64,000 nt of DNA, taken from positions 1 through 64,000 of the forward strand of contig CALVHN010000003.1 in the NCBI GenBank assembly GCA_944327845.1, in the 5' to 3' direction. Source of the DNA: an uncultured Bacilli bacterium. Lineage in GTDB: Bacteria > Bacillota_I > Bacilli_A > RFN20 > CAG-826. The notes under the pieces were generated by a model. The model was not told where the DNA came from, searched no databases, and was given only the letters and a program-made list of their open reading frames with translations. Shown here piece after piece: positions 1 through 8,227 of this stretch (position 1 is the stretch's first letter; each line of letters begins with the position of its first letter). The translations under genes were made by a program, and so were the position numbers.

Positions 1-95
1 AGGGAAGCATCCATGTTAGTCTTATGATATAATCCAGTTAACAAACATTTAATGTCTAGGAAACTGGGTACCTCTCATTATTAGAGGTTTTTTAT
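1..95 (+). ncRNA. 3' part of an unidentified structured RNA
   Basis: The first 69 bases are noncoding and can fold. CCAGTT near base 34 can pair with AACTGG near base 62, enclosing a smaller ACAT/ATGT hairpin, and an intrinsic terminator follows directly. This looks like the 3' end of a structured RNA or leader whose 5' part lies outside the window. I compared it by eye with T-box, purine, lysine, SAM, RNase P, tmRNA and 6S 3' ends and matched none, so I give no family. It could also be the 3' UTR of an upstream rightward gene. Confidence 0.35.
70..95 (+). terminator. Intrinsic terminator
   Basis: ACCTCT (70-75) pairs with AGAGGT (83-88) across a 7-base loop and is followed by a T run. The T run lies only on the + strand side, so it ends a rightward transcript entering from the left edge. 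It faces the leftward operon that ends at 156. Confidence 0.75.
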
Positions 96-155
96 TTGCT
101 TTTAAATTAAAATTTATTGTATTTTAATTATTTTCCTTACTAATCTTAATTATTT

Positions 156-407
156 TTACAATTTTTTAGGAGAAAAATATAAATCGTTGTTAGCTGTTAA
201 ATGTCCAACATTTTTAGAATTTAAATATATGTCACCATTTTCTTCAATGTGCCCAGCTTCATATTTTTCTTCAAGTAAAATTCTTCCATCATCAGTTAGA
301 TTTCCAAATTTTCTTTGATTAATATAGATAACGCCATGTTTATTTACATAACCAACTAATTCTTCACCTATATAAACATCTTTCCCAAAGCAATCAATAA
401 ATAGCAT
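156..407 (-). CDS. Small repeat protein, possible beta-flower fold
   Basis: This is an 83-aa protein of unknown function. It has no signal peptide or membrane segment. It contains a degenerate repeat of about 17-20 residues in which a Gly precedes an aliphatic pair and an aromatic-rich strand (GYVNKHGVIYIN, GHIEENGDIYLN, GHLTANNDLYF). This pattern suggests a small all-beta propeller-like or beta-flower fold; that is inference. The gene is the last of the leftward rpmH-ispE operon. Its start codon lies 2 bases from the ispE stop, and a GAGGG ribosome site sits inside the end of ispE, so translation is probably coupled. No function is assigned. Confidence 0.7.
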   Translation of the reverse strand: MLFIDCFGKDVYIGEELVGYVNKHGVIYINQRKFGNLTDDGRILLEEKYEAGHIEENGDIYLNSKNVGHLTANNDLYFSPKKL

Positions 408-408
408 T

Positions 409-1302
409 TTAATTTTCCCTCTTTAAATTATTAAAAACCCTAGTTTTTGTCAGCTCAATTTGATAATTTTCATTTTTAGAAAAATATTCTTCAGCTTGTT
501 TTGCTTTATTTAAATTAGTAGTTAAAGCAAAGACAGTGCTTCCAGCACCAGTCATTTGTACAAAATCAAAACCTAAACCAATCAATTTATTTTTAATATC
601 AATAATTTCAGGAAGCATTTGGGATGCAGGAAGTTCAAGTTCATTATAGCAAATCTTATTTAGTTCTTTTAAAGAAGTGCAAGAAATTAAAGAATTAGCA
701 ATTTCTTTAATTGTTTTTTTATTATCAGAAACGTCATTTGATTTTATTTCATCAAACTTATCAAAAACTTCCTTAGTCGATAAACCAATAGATGGTTTTA
801 CTAATAAACAATGATATTGTTGTTTAAAGTTTATAAAATCAACTTTTTCACCTTTTTGTTCAATAATTGCAGGTTGACTAAATAAAGACCAAGGAACATC
901 ACTACCAATTTTAATTGAAAGATCAATAAGTTCTTCTTTTGTAGGTTTGATTTTAAATAATTTAATTATTCCAATTAAAGTTGCTGCAGCATCAGCACTT
1001 CCGCCTCCTAACCCTGCTTGAATAAAAATATTTTTATGAATAGAAATTCTTAATTTCTTTGTAAATCCCCATTTTTTTCTTGCTTCATCAATTACTTTAT
1101 GACAAAGGTTGTATTTTACTGTTTTTAGACAAAAATCATCACAAGTTACAAAATCATCTGCAGCAAGATTATCAATTTTAATTTCAATTACGTCATGCAT
1201 TTCTAAAGGTAATAAAATAGATTCAATATTATGATATCCATCATCCCTTTGGTTTAGTACTTTAAGTGCTAAGTTAATTTTGGCAAAAGCTTTTATATTC
1301 AT
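409..1302 (-). CDS. ispE: 4-diphosphocytidyl-2-C-methyl-D-erythritol kinase
   Basis: This 297-aa GHMP kinase phosphorylates CDP-methylerythritol with ATP in the cytosolic MEP pathway to isoprenoid precursors. Visible family features are the N-terminal strand with AKINLAL (residues 7-13), the GHMP glycine-rich ATP loop GLGGGSADAAA (97-107), and the C-terminal TGAGS motif near residue 255. The length is normal for IspE. Its presence shows that the organism makes isoprenoids by the MEP route, or recently did. It lies 14 bp downstream of rsmA. In Bacillus subtilis, rsmA and ispE also lie near each other in the tatD-rnmV-rsmA region, so the order is an ancestral remnant. Confidence 0.95.
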   Translation of the reverse strand: MNIKAFAKINLALKVLNQRDDGYHNIESILLPLEMHDVIEIKIDNLAADDFVTCDDFCLKTVKYNLCHKVIDEARKKWGFTKKLRISIHKNIFIQAGLGGGSADAAATLIGIIKLFKIKPTKEELIDLSIKIGSDVPWSLFSQPAIIEQKGEKVDFINFKQQYHCLLVKPSIGLSTKEVFDKFDEIKSNDVSDNKKTIKEIANSLISCTSLKELNKICYNELELPASQMLPEIIDIKNKLIGLGFDFVQMTGAGSTVFALTTNLNKAKQAEEYFSKNENYQIELTKTRVFNNLKREN

Positions 1303-1316
1303 ATAAGTATTAAATA

Positions 1317-2138
1317 TTATAATTTGAAAACTTGAAGTTTCAATAAAACATTTGTAATATTTTCAAAATCTTCAAGCTTTAATTGTTCTGCTCTTAAGTT
1401 AGGTTCTAAATTTGTGTCTTTTAGTACTTTTAAAGTATTTTCTTTATTTTTTAATAAAGTATTTAAATTATTAAATATAGTTTTTCTTCTATTTTGAAAT
1501 AAAATTCTTGCTATTTTATATAAAATCTGTGCAAAACCTATGTTTTTTTCTTCTTTTTTAGTTAATTTGATTACAATCGAATTTACACTAGGGACTGGAT
1601 AAAATGATGTTTTATTTACTTTTAAAACTTTTTCAATATTAAATAAATACTTTAAGAAAACATTTATTGAGTTAAAATCTTTTCCTTTTAAAGCTGTAAT
1701 TCGCTCAAAACATTCTTCTTGCATCATAAATACAGCTAATTTAATTGATTCAAAATTTAACAATAAATATTCAATAATATCTGTAGTTATATAATAAGGT
1801 AAATTACCTATAACTTTATTTTGATAAATGTCTTTAAACTTCAAAATATTAGAATGAATAATTTTAATATTCTTCCCTTCATACGAATTATTTAAAAATT
1901 TTACAAACTTTGTATCATACTCAACAGCTGAAAAATCTATTGTTTTCCCGACTAAATCATCTGTTAAAGAACCAAGTCCAGGGCCGACTTCAAGAAGTTT
2001 ATCCTCTTTTTTTAAATCTAAACTATCAATAATTTTTAATATTGCGTCGTGGTCTATAAGAAAATTTTGTCCAAGATCTTTGTTTGGACTGGAATTTTCT
2101 AATTTAAAATATTCCTTTATTTCATTAATCGTTAACAT
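1317..2138 (-). CDS. rsmA: 16S rRNA (adenine1518/1519-N6)-dimethyltransferase
   Basis: This 273-aa RsmA/KsgA enzyme dimethylates two adjacent adenines in the 3' hairpin of 16S rRNA during small-subunit assembly, using S-adenosylmethionine. The N-terminal DLGQNFL segment (residues 21-27), the SAM-binding LEVGPGLGSL (49-58) and the NLPYY target-base motif (112-116) are all present. The lysine-rich C-terminal domain is typical. The start codon lies inside the end of rnmV (14 bp overlap), which implies coupled translation. rnmV (5S maturation) and rsmA form the classic Firmicutes rRNA-processing pair. Confidence 0.96.
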   Translation of the reverse strand: MLTINEIKEYFKLENSSPNKDLGQNFLIDHDAILKIIDSLDLKKEDKLLEVGPGLGSLTDDLVGKTIDFSAVEYDTKFVKFLNNSYEGKNIKIIHSNILKFKDIYQNKVIGNLPYYITTDIIEYLLLNFESIKLAVFMMQEECFERITALKGKDFNSINVFLKYLFNIEKVLKVNKTSFYPVPSVNSIVIKLTKKEEKNIGFAQILYKIARILFQNRRKTIFNNLNTLLKNKENTLKVLKDTNLEPNLRAEQLKLEDFENITNVLLKLQVFKL

Positions 2139-2676
2139 TATGTAATACCTCTAGAATTTTTTCTTTTGTTAAATTTAACATATTTAACTTTTTTAATAAT
2201 GCCTTTCCATTAGAAACACCAATTTTTAAATAATTACATAAATAAACTCGTTTTATTTTCGAATTTTCTTTACCAATTAATCCTAAATCAAATAAATCTA
2301 AATAAGATAAATTATTGTTCATTGTTTTATCATTTTTAAACAAGATTAATGAATTTAAAGCCTTTAAAACTTCTTCCTTTGTTGATTCAGCAACACCAAC
2401 TTTATTTCTTTTAATAGAAACTTCTTTATTTATATAAGCATTATAACAATTAGGGATGTTCTCATTTAAATAATTTCTTATTTTAGTTCCAGGATAATCT
2501 GGATCAGTTAGAATGATAATATTTTGATTTAATTGAGCTTGTTTTAAGAATTCAACATCATTCTTATTAACAGCTGAACCATTAACTGAATAAAAACTTG
2601 CATCTAAAAACGAACTTAAAAATGATATATCAGTTATTCCTTCAACAACAATTAAACCATTAATCTTTATTTTCAT
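2125..2676 (-). CDS. rnmV: Ribonuclease M5 (5S rRNA maturation)
   Basis: This 183-aa Toprim-domain nuclease cleaves precursor 5S rRNA to its mature ends with help from ribosomal protein L18. The Toprim signature is complete: VVEGITD with the catalytic Glu at residues 10-16, and DPDYPG (58-63), the acidic DxD-type metal site. The C-terminal half is the lineage-specific rRNA-binding region. The gene overlaps tatD by 17 bp at its start and rsmA by 14 bp at its end. This tatD-rnmV-rsmA order matches Bacillus and most Firmicutes. Confidence 0.93.
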   Translation of the reverse strand: MKIKINGLIVVEGITDISFLSSFLDASFYSVNGSAVNKNDVEFLKQAQLNQNIIILTDPDYPGTKIRNYLNENIPNCYNAYINKEVSIKRNKVGVAESTKEEVLKALNSLILFKNDKTMNNNLSYLDLFDLGLIGKENSKIKRVYLCNYLKIGVSNGKALLKKLNMLNLTKEKILEVLHNVND

Positions 2677-3451
2677 AAGTTTTCACGTGAAAAATATTAA
2701 TTGAATTCATATATGTAATTTTACACAACTCTTCAAAACTAATATTTCTTAATTCTGAAGCATATTTAACTGTCTCAACAATATATTCTGGAAGATTTAT
2801 TTTTCCTCTAAAAGGAGTAGGACTTAAATAAGGTGCGTCAGTTTCAAATACAATGTCTTTTAAATCTAAATTTAGAAATACATCTTTGCTTGTTTTAGCA
2901 TTTTTAAAAGTCAAAACTCCTCCAAAAGCAATTTTATAGCCTAATTTGATAAATTCCCTTGCCATTTCTAAAGAACCAGAATAGCAATGCAAAATTCCTT
3001 TTTGATTACAAATACGACTTTTAAGAATATTATAAGCGTCTTGATGTGCATCTCTTATATGAAGTGATAGAGGTAAATTGTATTTATTTGCTAGTTCAAT
3101 TTGTTTTATAAACATATCTTTTTGGATTGTTTTTATCTTTTCCTCTTTTTCCCAATAATAGTCAAGACCAATTTCACCAATGCATACTACCTTTTTTGAA
3201 GATAAAATAAGCTTTTCTAAATCACTTATACTTTGGTCATTATATTGCTTCCACTCTGTTGGAATAAGTCCAACACTAGCATAGACAAAATCAAATTGAT
3301 CCGCAATTTCAATAGCTTTTTTACTACTTTCTATATCATAACCAACACACAAAAAATTAGTTACACCTTTATTTTTTGCATTATTTAATAAGTCTATTAA
3401 GTTATCAGTATATTCTTCAGAATTTAAATGGATATGAGTATCAAAAATCAT
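2660..3451 (-). CDS. tatD: TatD family metal-dependent hydrolase
   Basis: This 263-aa TIM-barrel amidohydrolase belongs to the TatD/YabD DNase family, whose members act on DNA 3' ends with divalent metals. Metal ligands are visible in order: DTHIHLN at residues 4-10 (HxH), the Glu of CIGEIGLDYYW, the His of LHIRDAH, the His of ILHCYSG, and the Asp of ETDAPYLSP. The length is normal. Family members act in DNA repair or quality control, but the exact substrate in Firmicutes is not settled. It starts 2 bp after mnmE and overlaps rnmV. Position right after mnmE is unusual: mnmG normally sits there, and tatD normally follows metG. Confidence 0.92.
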   Translation of the reverse strand: MIFDTHIHLNSEEYTDNLIDLLNNAKNKGVTNFLCVGYDIESSKKAIEIADQFDFVYASVGLIPTEWKQYNDQSISDLEKLILSSKKVVCIGEIGLDYYWEKEEKIKTIQKDMFIKQIELANKYNLPLSLHIRDAHQDAYNILKSRICNQKGILHCYSGSLEMAREFIKLGYKIAFGGVLTFKNAKTSKDVFLNLDLKDIVFETDAPYLSPTPFRGKINLPEYIVETVKYASELRNISFEELCKITYMNSINIFHVKTYENKD

Positions 3452-3452
3452 A

Positions 3453-4784
3453 TTATTTTCCTACACAAAAACGAGAAAAGATCTCTTTAGTAATATCAAA
3501 ATCACAATCTTCGCCAGTTAAAGATAAGATTTCTAAATAAATATCCTTTATCATAACACTAATTAAATCAATACTTGTCTTATTTTGAACTTCATTTAAA
3601 ACATCAATAATTGATTTTTTAATATTTTGTAATATTCCCAATTCTCTTGCATTATTAATTGAAGGATTTTCATAATTATCCTTGCTAATCTTAAATATTT
3701 TTAAAATTTGTTCTTTTAAAATATTAATATCATTCTTTAAAGCAGAAATATAGATTTTATCATCATCTAAATTAGTTAATTTATCCTTTTTATTATAAAC
3801 AACAATATGTTTTTTATTTTTAACTAAATCTAATATTTCTTCATCTTCTTTAGATAAATCGGTGGAATCAAAAACAACAATTACTAAATCAGAAGATTCA
3901 ATCTTTTGTTTTGACTTTAATATTCCAATTTCTTCAATTTCATTATCAGATTCTCTAATTCCTGCTGTATCAAAGAAATTTATAATTATCCCATTTAAAT
4001 TAATTTTTCCTTCAACAACATCTCTTGTTGTTCCTTTAATTGAAGAAACAATAGCTTTATCTTCGTTTAAAAAAGAGTTAAGTAATGAAGATTTCCCAAC
4101 ATTAGGTTTACCAACAATTGCAATATTTATACCATCTTTAATAATTTTTCCTTGTTGACCATTATTAATTAAATTCTCGATATATTTTAAATTTTTATTG
4201 CAAATCTCAACTATTTTTTCAAAAGTTATTACTTCAATATCTTGATATTCAGGATAATCTATATTTACTTCGATGTTGCTTAATAAACTAGCAAAGTCTT
4301 CTTTTAAAGGAGCTATTAATTTAGATGTTTTCCCTTGTAAAGATAGTAATGATAATTTTTGACTTTCTAAACTTTCTGCATTTATTAAATCATTAATCGA
4401 TTCAGCTTGAATTAAATCAATCTTTCTATTTACGTAACTTCTAAAAGAATATTCTCCACCTTTTGCTAACCTTGCACCAAATTTAATTGATAACTCAATA
4501 ATTTTTTCAAAGATAAGAGGGGAGCCATGACATATAATTTCAACACTATCTTCTCCAGTAAAAGAATAAGGATTTTTATAAGCTAATAAAATTACTTCAT
4601 CAATAGTTTCTTCTTTTTCTTTATCAACTATATATCCATAAAATATTTTATTTTTATCCTTAAATTTAATTTCTCTATTAAAAAAATTGTTTACTATCGT
4701 AAAACAATTTTCTCCGCTTAATCTTATTATTCCTAAGGCACTTTTTATTTGAGGTGTAGCTAAAGCGACAATAGTATCAAACAT
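3453..4784 (-). CDS. mnmE: tRNA uridine-5-carboxymethylaminomethyl modification GTPase
   Basis: This 443-aa MnmE (TrmE/ThdF) forms, with MnmG, the complex that modifies wobble U34 of certain tRNAs. The N-terminal tetrahydrofolate-binding domain occupies roughly residues 1-118. The G domain has G1 GKPNVGKS (225-232), G2 GTTRD (about 251-255), G3 DTAG (272-275) and G4 NKKD. The protein ends in FCVGK, the conserved C-terminal Cys-x-Gly-Lys box needed for modification chemistry. It follows jag by 7 bp. The partner mnmG, which usually comes next, is not in this window; tatD takes that place. Confidence 0.96.
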   Translation of the reverse strand: MFDTIVALATPQIKSALGIIRLSGENCFTIVNNFFNREIKFKDKNKIFYGYIVDKEKEETIDEVILLAYKNPYSFTGEDSVEIICHGSPLIFEKIIELSIKFGARLAKGGEYSFRSYVNRKIDLIQAESINDLINAESLESQKLSLLSLQGKTSKLIAPLKEDFASLLSNIEVNIDYPEYQDIEVITFEKIVEICNKNLKYIENLINNGQQGKIIKDGINIAIVGKPNVGKSSLLNSFLNEDKAIVSSIKGTTRDVVEGKINLNGIIINFFDTAGIRESDNEIEEIGILKSKQKIESSDLVIVVFDSTDLSKEDEEILDLVKNKKHIVVYNKKDKLTNLDDDKIYISALKNDINILKEQILKIFKISKDNYENPSINNARELGILQNIKKSIIDVLNEVQNKTSIDLISVMIKDIYLEILSLTGEDCDFDITKEIFSRFCVGK

Positions 4785-4791
4785 TTTTTAT

Positions 4792-5511
4792 TTATTCAGA
4801 AATATTAACTTCATCATTTGAAGATACATTCACTTCTTCATTTGTTGTAGGAATATTATCGTTATTTACTTCTTGCTCATTTAATTTATTACTACGTTTA
4901 TTTTTTACACCAGTATATTTGATAACAATAGATCTATCTTTTCCATCACCGACAGATTCTGTTTTAATATTTTTCCAACTAGAAAGTGCATTGTGAACTT
5001 TCTTTCTTTCATCTGGTGTCATTGGATCAAGTTTAGTATCAATATGAGTTTTTAAGACGTTTTTAGCAACTCTTTTTGCAATTCCAATTACTTTATTATA
5101 TTTTTTGTTTTTATATTCAGAAATATCTAATAATATTCTAAATTTTCTTTTAAATTTATTTGATACTGCTAATTTAACAAGTTCGTTTAAAGCTTGTAAA
5201 GTTTCACCATTTTTACCTATTAAAACAGGATTGTGATTTGTTTCAATTAAGATTTTAATTAATCCTTCTTGAGCAATAGTTTTAATTGAAACTTCAATTC
5301 CAGTTGCCTTACAAATATTTGAAATATATGTTTCAGCGTAAGCTATTACATCAGGAATCTCAACAACTGATATTGTTGCACTTTTTCCTAAGCCAAATAA
5401 TCCTTTCTTTTCTTCATCAACAGTATAAATAAGATCTTCAATTGAACAATTTAATTCTTTTGCTGCTTGATTTAAGCATTCTTCAACTGATTTACATGTA
5501 ATTTGTTTCAT
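4792..5511 (-). CDS. jag: RNA-binding protein Jag/KhpB (Jag-N, KH, R3H)
   Basis: This 239-aa cytosolic RNA-binding protein has the Jag-N domain at residues 1-50 (with KKGLFGLGKS near 36-45), a KH domain whose GxxG-type loop is LIGKNGETLQ, and an R3H domain around residues 155-215. A low-complexity acidic Asn/Glu-rich tail of about 30 residues follows. KhpB/EloR proteins pair with KhpA and influence cell elongation and division in streptococci; a similar role here is inference. It sits between yidC and mnmE as in nearly all Firmicutes. Its start lies 16 bp after the yidC stop, with an AGGACG-like ribosome site. Confidence 0.93.
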   Translation of the reverse strand: MKQITCKSVEECLNQAAKELNCSIEDLIYTVDEEKKGLFGLGKSATISVVEIPDVIAYAETYISNICKATGIEVSIKTIAQEGLIKILIETNHNPVLIGKNGETLQALNELVKLAVSNKFKRKFRILLDISEYKNKKYNKVIGIAKRVAKNVLKTHIDTKLDPMTPDERKKVHNALSSWKNIKTESVGDGKDRSIVIKYTGVKNKRSNKLNEQEVNNDNIPTTNEEVNVSSNDEVNISE

Positions 5512-5526
5512 TTTGAATCGTCCTTT

Positions 5527-7374
5527 CTATTTTCTCTTTTTTTCTCTTTTTATTAATATAAAATGTAATAACAATGTTTGAATAATACTAAATATTGCTC
5601 CACAGAACCAATAAACTCCCATAGCACTAGGAAGTGTAAAGCCCATAAAAATAACCATTATAGTCATAACCCATTGTACAATTTTCATTGTTTTTTGTTG
5701 TGAATTTTGATTTTGTACAACATTAAGTTTTGGAACATCCTTTAATCTTTTTTTATTTAAAATTTGAGGAATAAACATCGCAAGAATTTGTGCTGCTGAC
5801 ATTAAAATAATTAAAACTAAAGCAGTCCACCAACCTGGAACAGAAGGCCAGCCACTAAGATTGGTTAAAGTTGACCAAATTGTATCAGATAAAGTAAGAC
5901 CTAAAACAGAATCTCTCGATAATGATGCAGCACCTTGCATAGCATTCCAAACACAAATAAATACAGGAAACTGAATAAATACAACAAGCAAAGATAAAAA
6001 TGGATGTATTTTATGTTTTTTATAAAGAGCCATTTGTGCTTGGGCATATTTTTGTTTTTCAATATCGTTTGTATTGAAGTTTGGATATCTTTGTTGTAAT
6101 TTAGCTAGTTCAGGTTGTATTAATTGAAGTTTTTGTTGGCTTAAAGTTGAAGGTAATGTAACTAGCATAAATAAACCTCTAACAATAAAAGTAACAAGGA
6201 TAACACTTAATATTTGACCAACACCATTCATTCCAAAAGAATGAGAAAAAGTTTCAATCATCATCGAAATTGGATAGACAAGTAAACCTTCAAAGGGACC
6301 ATGTTGAGTGAAAGCATTACCCCATCCAGCCCAGAAATCAATAGCTTTTCCTTCAATACGAATTGTACTATTTAATGGATCGTTATTAATATGACCATAA
6401 AAACCATCTTGTTGAGCTATACATGTTCTTATAGTACTAACTTGTCCGTTTAAAGTATTTTGATATAAATTTAAAAAAGAAGTAGTTGGTACTTGATCAA
6501 AACCGATTTTGTTTGAAATCTCTTTATTCCATTCTTCTATTTGTTGATAAAAATCAAAGTTTTCTTCGTCTAAATTAGAATTATCAAACTTTAAAAAACC
6601 AAGCGTTGTAGTTAAAGAATAATTACGACCAAATCCAATATTATTAGCTTCTGTTACATCTCTTGTTGGATTTCCTTTCCCGTCATCTTCACCAAGTAAT
6701 AAATTTAAATTTTCTTCTGTTGGATTTTCTTCATAAGTTAAATAATTTTCATAGGTATAACCATAAATATCTTTAAAAGAAATGTTTTCTTTAGTTAAGT
6801 TTTGATTTTCTATCCATTCATAACCACAATCCTTACTTACCTCAATCATTTTATCAAGAGTAAGCATATCTAATTCTTCATAATATGAAAAAGAAGGAGT
6901 GATAATTCCTTGAGTTATAGCATTATTTATTAAAGAAATTGTAAATCCGCTTAATCCAACTGTAACAAAAGTAGTGTCAGTAACTTCTGAATCTTCTGAC
7001 TGATAATTTACATAAACATTGTTTGGAACTAAATAAACTAAATTGTCGTTATATCTTTTAATGAGTAAATTAATGTTGGTATCGTTAATATTTTGAAGTG
7101 TTTTTTCTGTTCCTTCCTCGTTTAAAACATAAATTTGTAAATCAGAAATACTAATATCAGCTTTATCATCAATTTCTTCTAAACTTTTAACTTGATCAAT
7201 AATGTAATCTTCTGCTTGTTCTTGTGTTTCAAAAAAAGTGGTGTTTATTGGATCATACCCATATCTAAAATGTGAACTATCTTCATTGGAACAAAAAGAA
7301 TTACATGATGTTAAAATAACAGTTGTAAGAAGTAATGCACCGACACCTAATGTTGTTTTAATTTTTTTGTTCAT
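5527..7374 (-). CDS. yidC: Membrane protein insertase YidC with large lipoprotein-type ectodomain
   Basis: This 615-aa protein inserts and folds membrane proteins in the cytoplasmic membrane. The N terminus is a lipoprotein signal ending in LTSC (21-24), so Cys24 should be lipidated. About 320 residues with no obvious membrane segment follow. The 60KD_IMP insertase core with its usual hydrophobic segments fills roughly residues 360-610, including the intramembrane Arg in TFIVRGL near 400 that defines the hydrophilic groove. Gram-positive YidC proteins are normally 250-300 aa, so the ectodomain is a large addition. The tail is basic (KREKKRK), as expected for ribosome contact. The start overlaps the rnpA stop by 17 bp. 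Confidence 0.93.
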   Translation of the reverse strand: MNKKIKTTLGVGALLLTTVILTSCNSFCSNEDSSHFRYGYDPINTTFFETQEQAEDYIIDQVKSLEEIDDKADISISDLQIYVLNEEGTEKTLQNINDTNINLLIKRYNDNLVYLVPNNVYVNYQSEDSEVTDTTFVTVGLSGFTISLINNAITQGIITPSFSYYEELDMLTLDKMIEVSKDCGYEWIENQNLTKENISFKDIYGYTYENYLTYEENPTEENLNLLLGEDDGKGNPTRDVTEANNIGFGRNYSLTTTLGFLKFDNSNLDEENFDFYQQIEEWNKEISNKIGFDQVPTTSFLNLYQNTLNGQVSTIRTCIAQQDGFYGHINNDPLNSTIRIEGKAIDFWAGWGNAFTQHGPFEGLLVYPISMMIETFSHSFGMNGVGQILSVILVTFIVRGLFMLVTLPSTLSQQKLQLIQPELAKLQQRYPNFNTNDIEKQKYAQAQMALYKKHKIHPFLSLLVVFIQFPVFICVWNAMQGAASLSRDSVLGLTLSDTIWSTLTNLSGWPSVPGWWTALVLIILMSAAQILAMFIPQILNKKRLKDVPKLNVVQNQNSQQKTMKIVQWVMTIMVIFMGFTLPSAMGVYWFCGAIFSIIQTLLLHFILIKREKKRK

Positions 7375-7705
7375 TATTTTCCCCTTTTAAAGAAAAAAGT
7401 ATTGTTTTAAGAGCTTTTTTATATTGATGAAAGCAATTAATATCATAATTTTTAGCAAAAGTTATAATAAAATCATATTCTTCATTAAATGATAATAATT
7501 CACTTATCATCTCTCTAATTTGTCGTTTTATCTTATTCCTGATAACCGCATTTCCATGTTTTTTAGTAATTAGAATCCCAACTCGTGAATAAGAATATTT
7601 TCTGTTGTTATAATAAATTACAAACGGGTAATTTTTTTTAAATTTTTTAGTATTTAAAATCTCTTGAAATTCGGAATATTTTTTTACGACATTCTTTTTC
7701 TTCAT
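7358..7705 (-). CDS. rnpA: Ribonuclease P protein component
   Basis: This 115-aa basic protein is the RNase P protein subunit, which helps the catalytic RNA remove 5' leaders from tRNA precursors. The family RNR motif is clear in GNAVIRNKIKRQIRE. The length is normal. Its start shares one base with the rpmH stop (TAATG), and its end overlaps yidC. The rpmH-rnpA-yidC-jag order is one of the most conserved blocks beside bacterial origins. Confidence 0.96.
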   Translation of the reverse strand: MKKKNVVKKYSEFQEILNTKKFKKNYPFVIYYNNRKYSYSRVGILITKKHGNAVIRNKIKRQIREMISELLSFNEEYDFIITFAKNYDINCFHQYKKALKTILFSLKGENNEQKN

Positions 7706-7845
7706 TAATCACTAACAGTTAATACTTTTCTTCCTTTTGCTCTTCTAGCAGCTAATACCTTTCTTCCATTAGCATCAGACATTCTAGCTCTAAATCCGTG
7801 AGTTCTAAGTTTGTGAATTTTGCTTGGTTGATAAGTTCTTTTCAT
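7705..7845 (-). CDS. rpmH: 50S ribosomal protein L34
   Basis: I translated this by hand on the minus strand. It is a 46-aa protein beginning [20 protein letters not shown] and ending in [10 protein letters not shown], a clear match to bacterial L34. A GGAGG ribosome site lies 6-7 bases before the ATG. The sigma-A promoter at 7888-7916 drives it and probably the whole leftward operon. The UAA stop overlaps the rnpA start by one base. Confidence 0.97.
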   Translation of the reverse strand: MKRTYQPSKIHKLRTHGFRARMSDANGRKVLAARRAKGRKVLTVSD

Positions 7846-7887
7846 AATTTTCCTCCGATAATCGTTTCGTATAAAATACGTGAGAAT

Positions 7888-7916
7888 ATTATATATTTAT
7901 CTAACTATCTAGTCAA
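7888..7916 (-). promoter_or_regulatory. Sigma-A promoter of the rpmH operon
   Basis: Read leftward, TTGACT (7911-7916) and TATAAT (7888-7893) are separated by exactly 17 bases. This is the best housekeeping promoter I see in the window, and it fires away from oriC into rpmH-rnpA-yidC-jag-mnmE-tatD-rnmV-rsmA-ispE. Confidence 0.85.
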
Positions 7917-7938
7917 TTTTAAAAATGTCACTTTTAAC

Positions 7939-8172
7939 ATATCCACATAGTATTAAATTGTTAGTTTAAGATATGTTAAAAACAACTAAAAAATTTGGTT
8001 TTATCATAAAAACTTTAATGTGGAAAATATATTTAATGTGGATTATTTTTAACCAATTCAACTTTTTCATTTTTGTGGATAATAATTTTCCACAAGTTTT
8101 CCACATTAAAGATGTTGAAAACTTTTTTTCTTCGATTATATCGATAAAATCGAGACTTTTTAATGTGGAAAA
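7939..8172. other. oriC: Origin of replication (oriC) with DnaA-box cluster
   Basis: Seven DnaA boxes fitting TTWTCCACA with at most one or two mismatches lie between rpmH and dnaA. Forward boxes are at 7939-7947, 8086-8094 and 8097-8105. Reverse boxes are at 8019-8027, 8037-8045, 8074-8082 (perfect TGTGGATAA) and 8164-8172. The dominant form here is TTTTCCACA. The surrounding DNA is very AT-rich, and the 8106-8163 and 8173-8227 stretches are candidate unwinding elements. Gene order (rpmH leftward, dnaA rightward) and the divergence of coding strands agree. A further box lies at 9627-9635 between dnaA and dnaN. Confidence 0.92.
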
Positions 8173-8227
8173 CTTAAAATTGTGATTTTTAAAATTTTAT
8201 TACTTAACTAAAAGTGATAATATTTAA

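Noticed and set aside
1-95. Purine riboswitch or T-box 3' end
   Set aside because: TATAATCC and GGGTACC pieces look similar, but the conserved core elements and order are missing.
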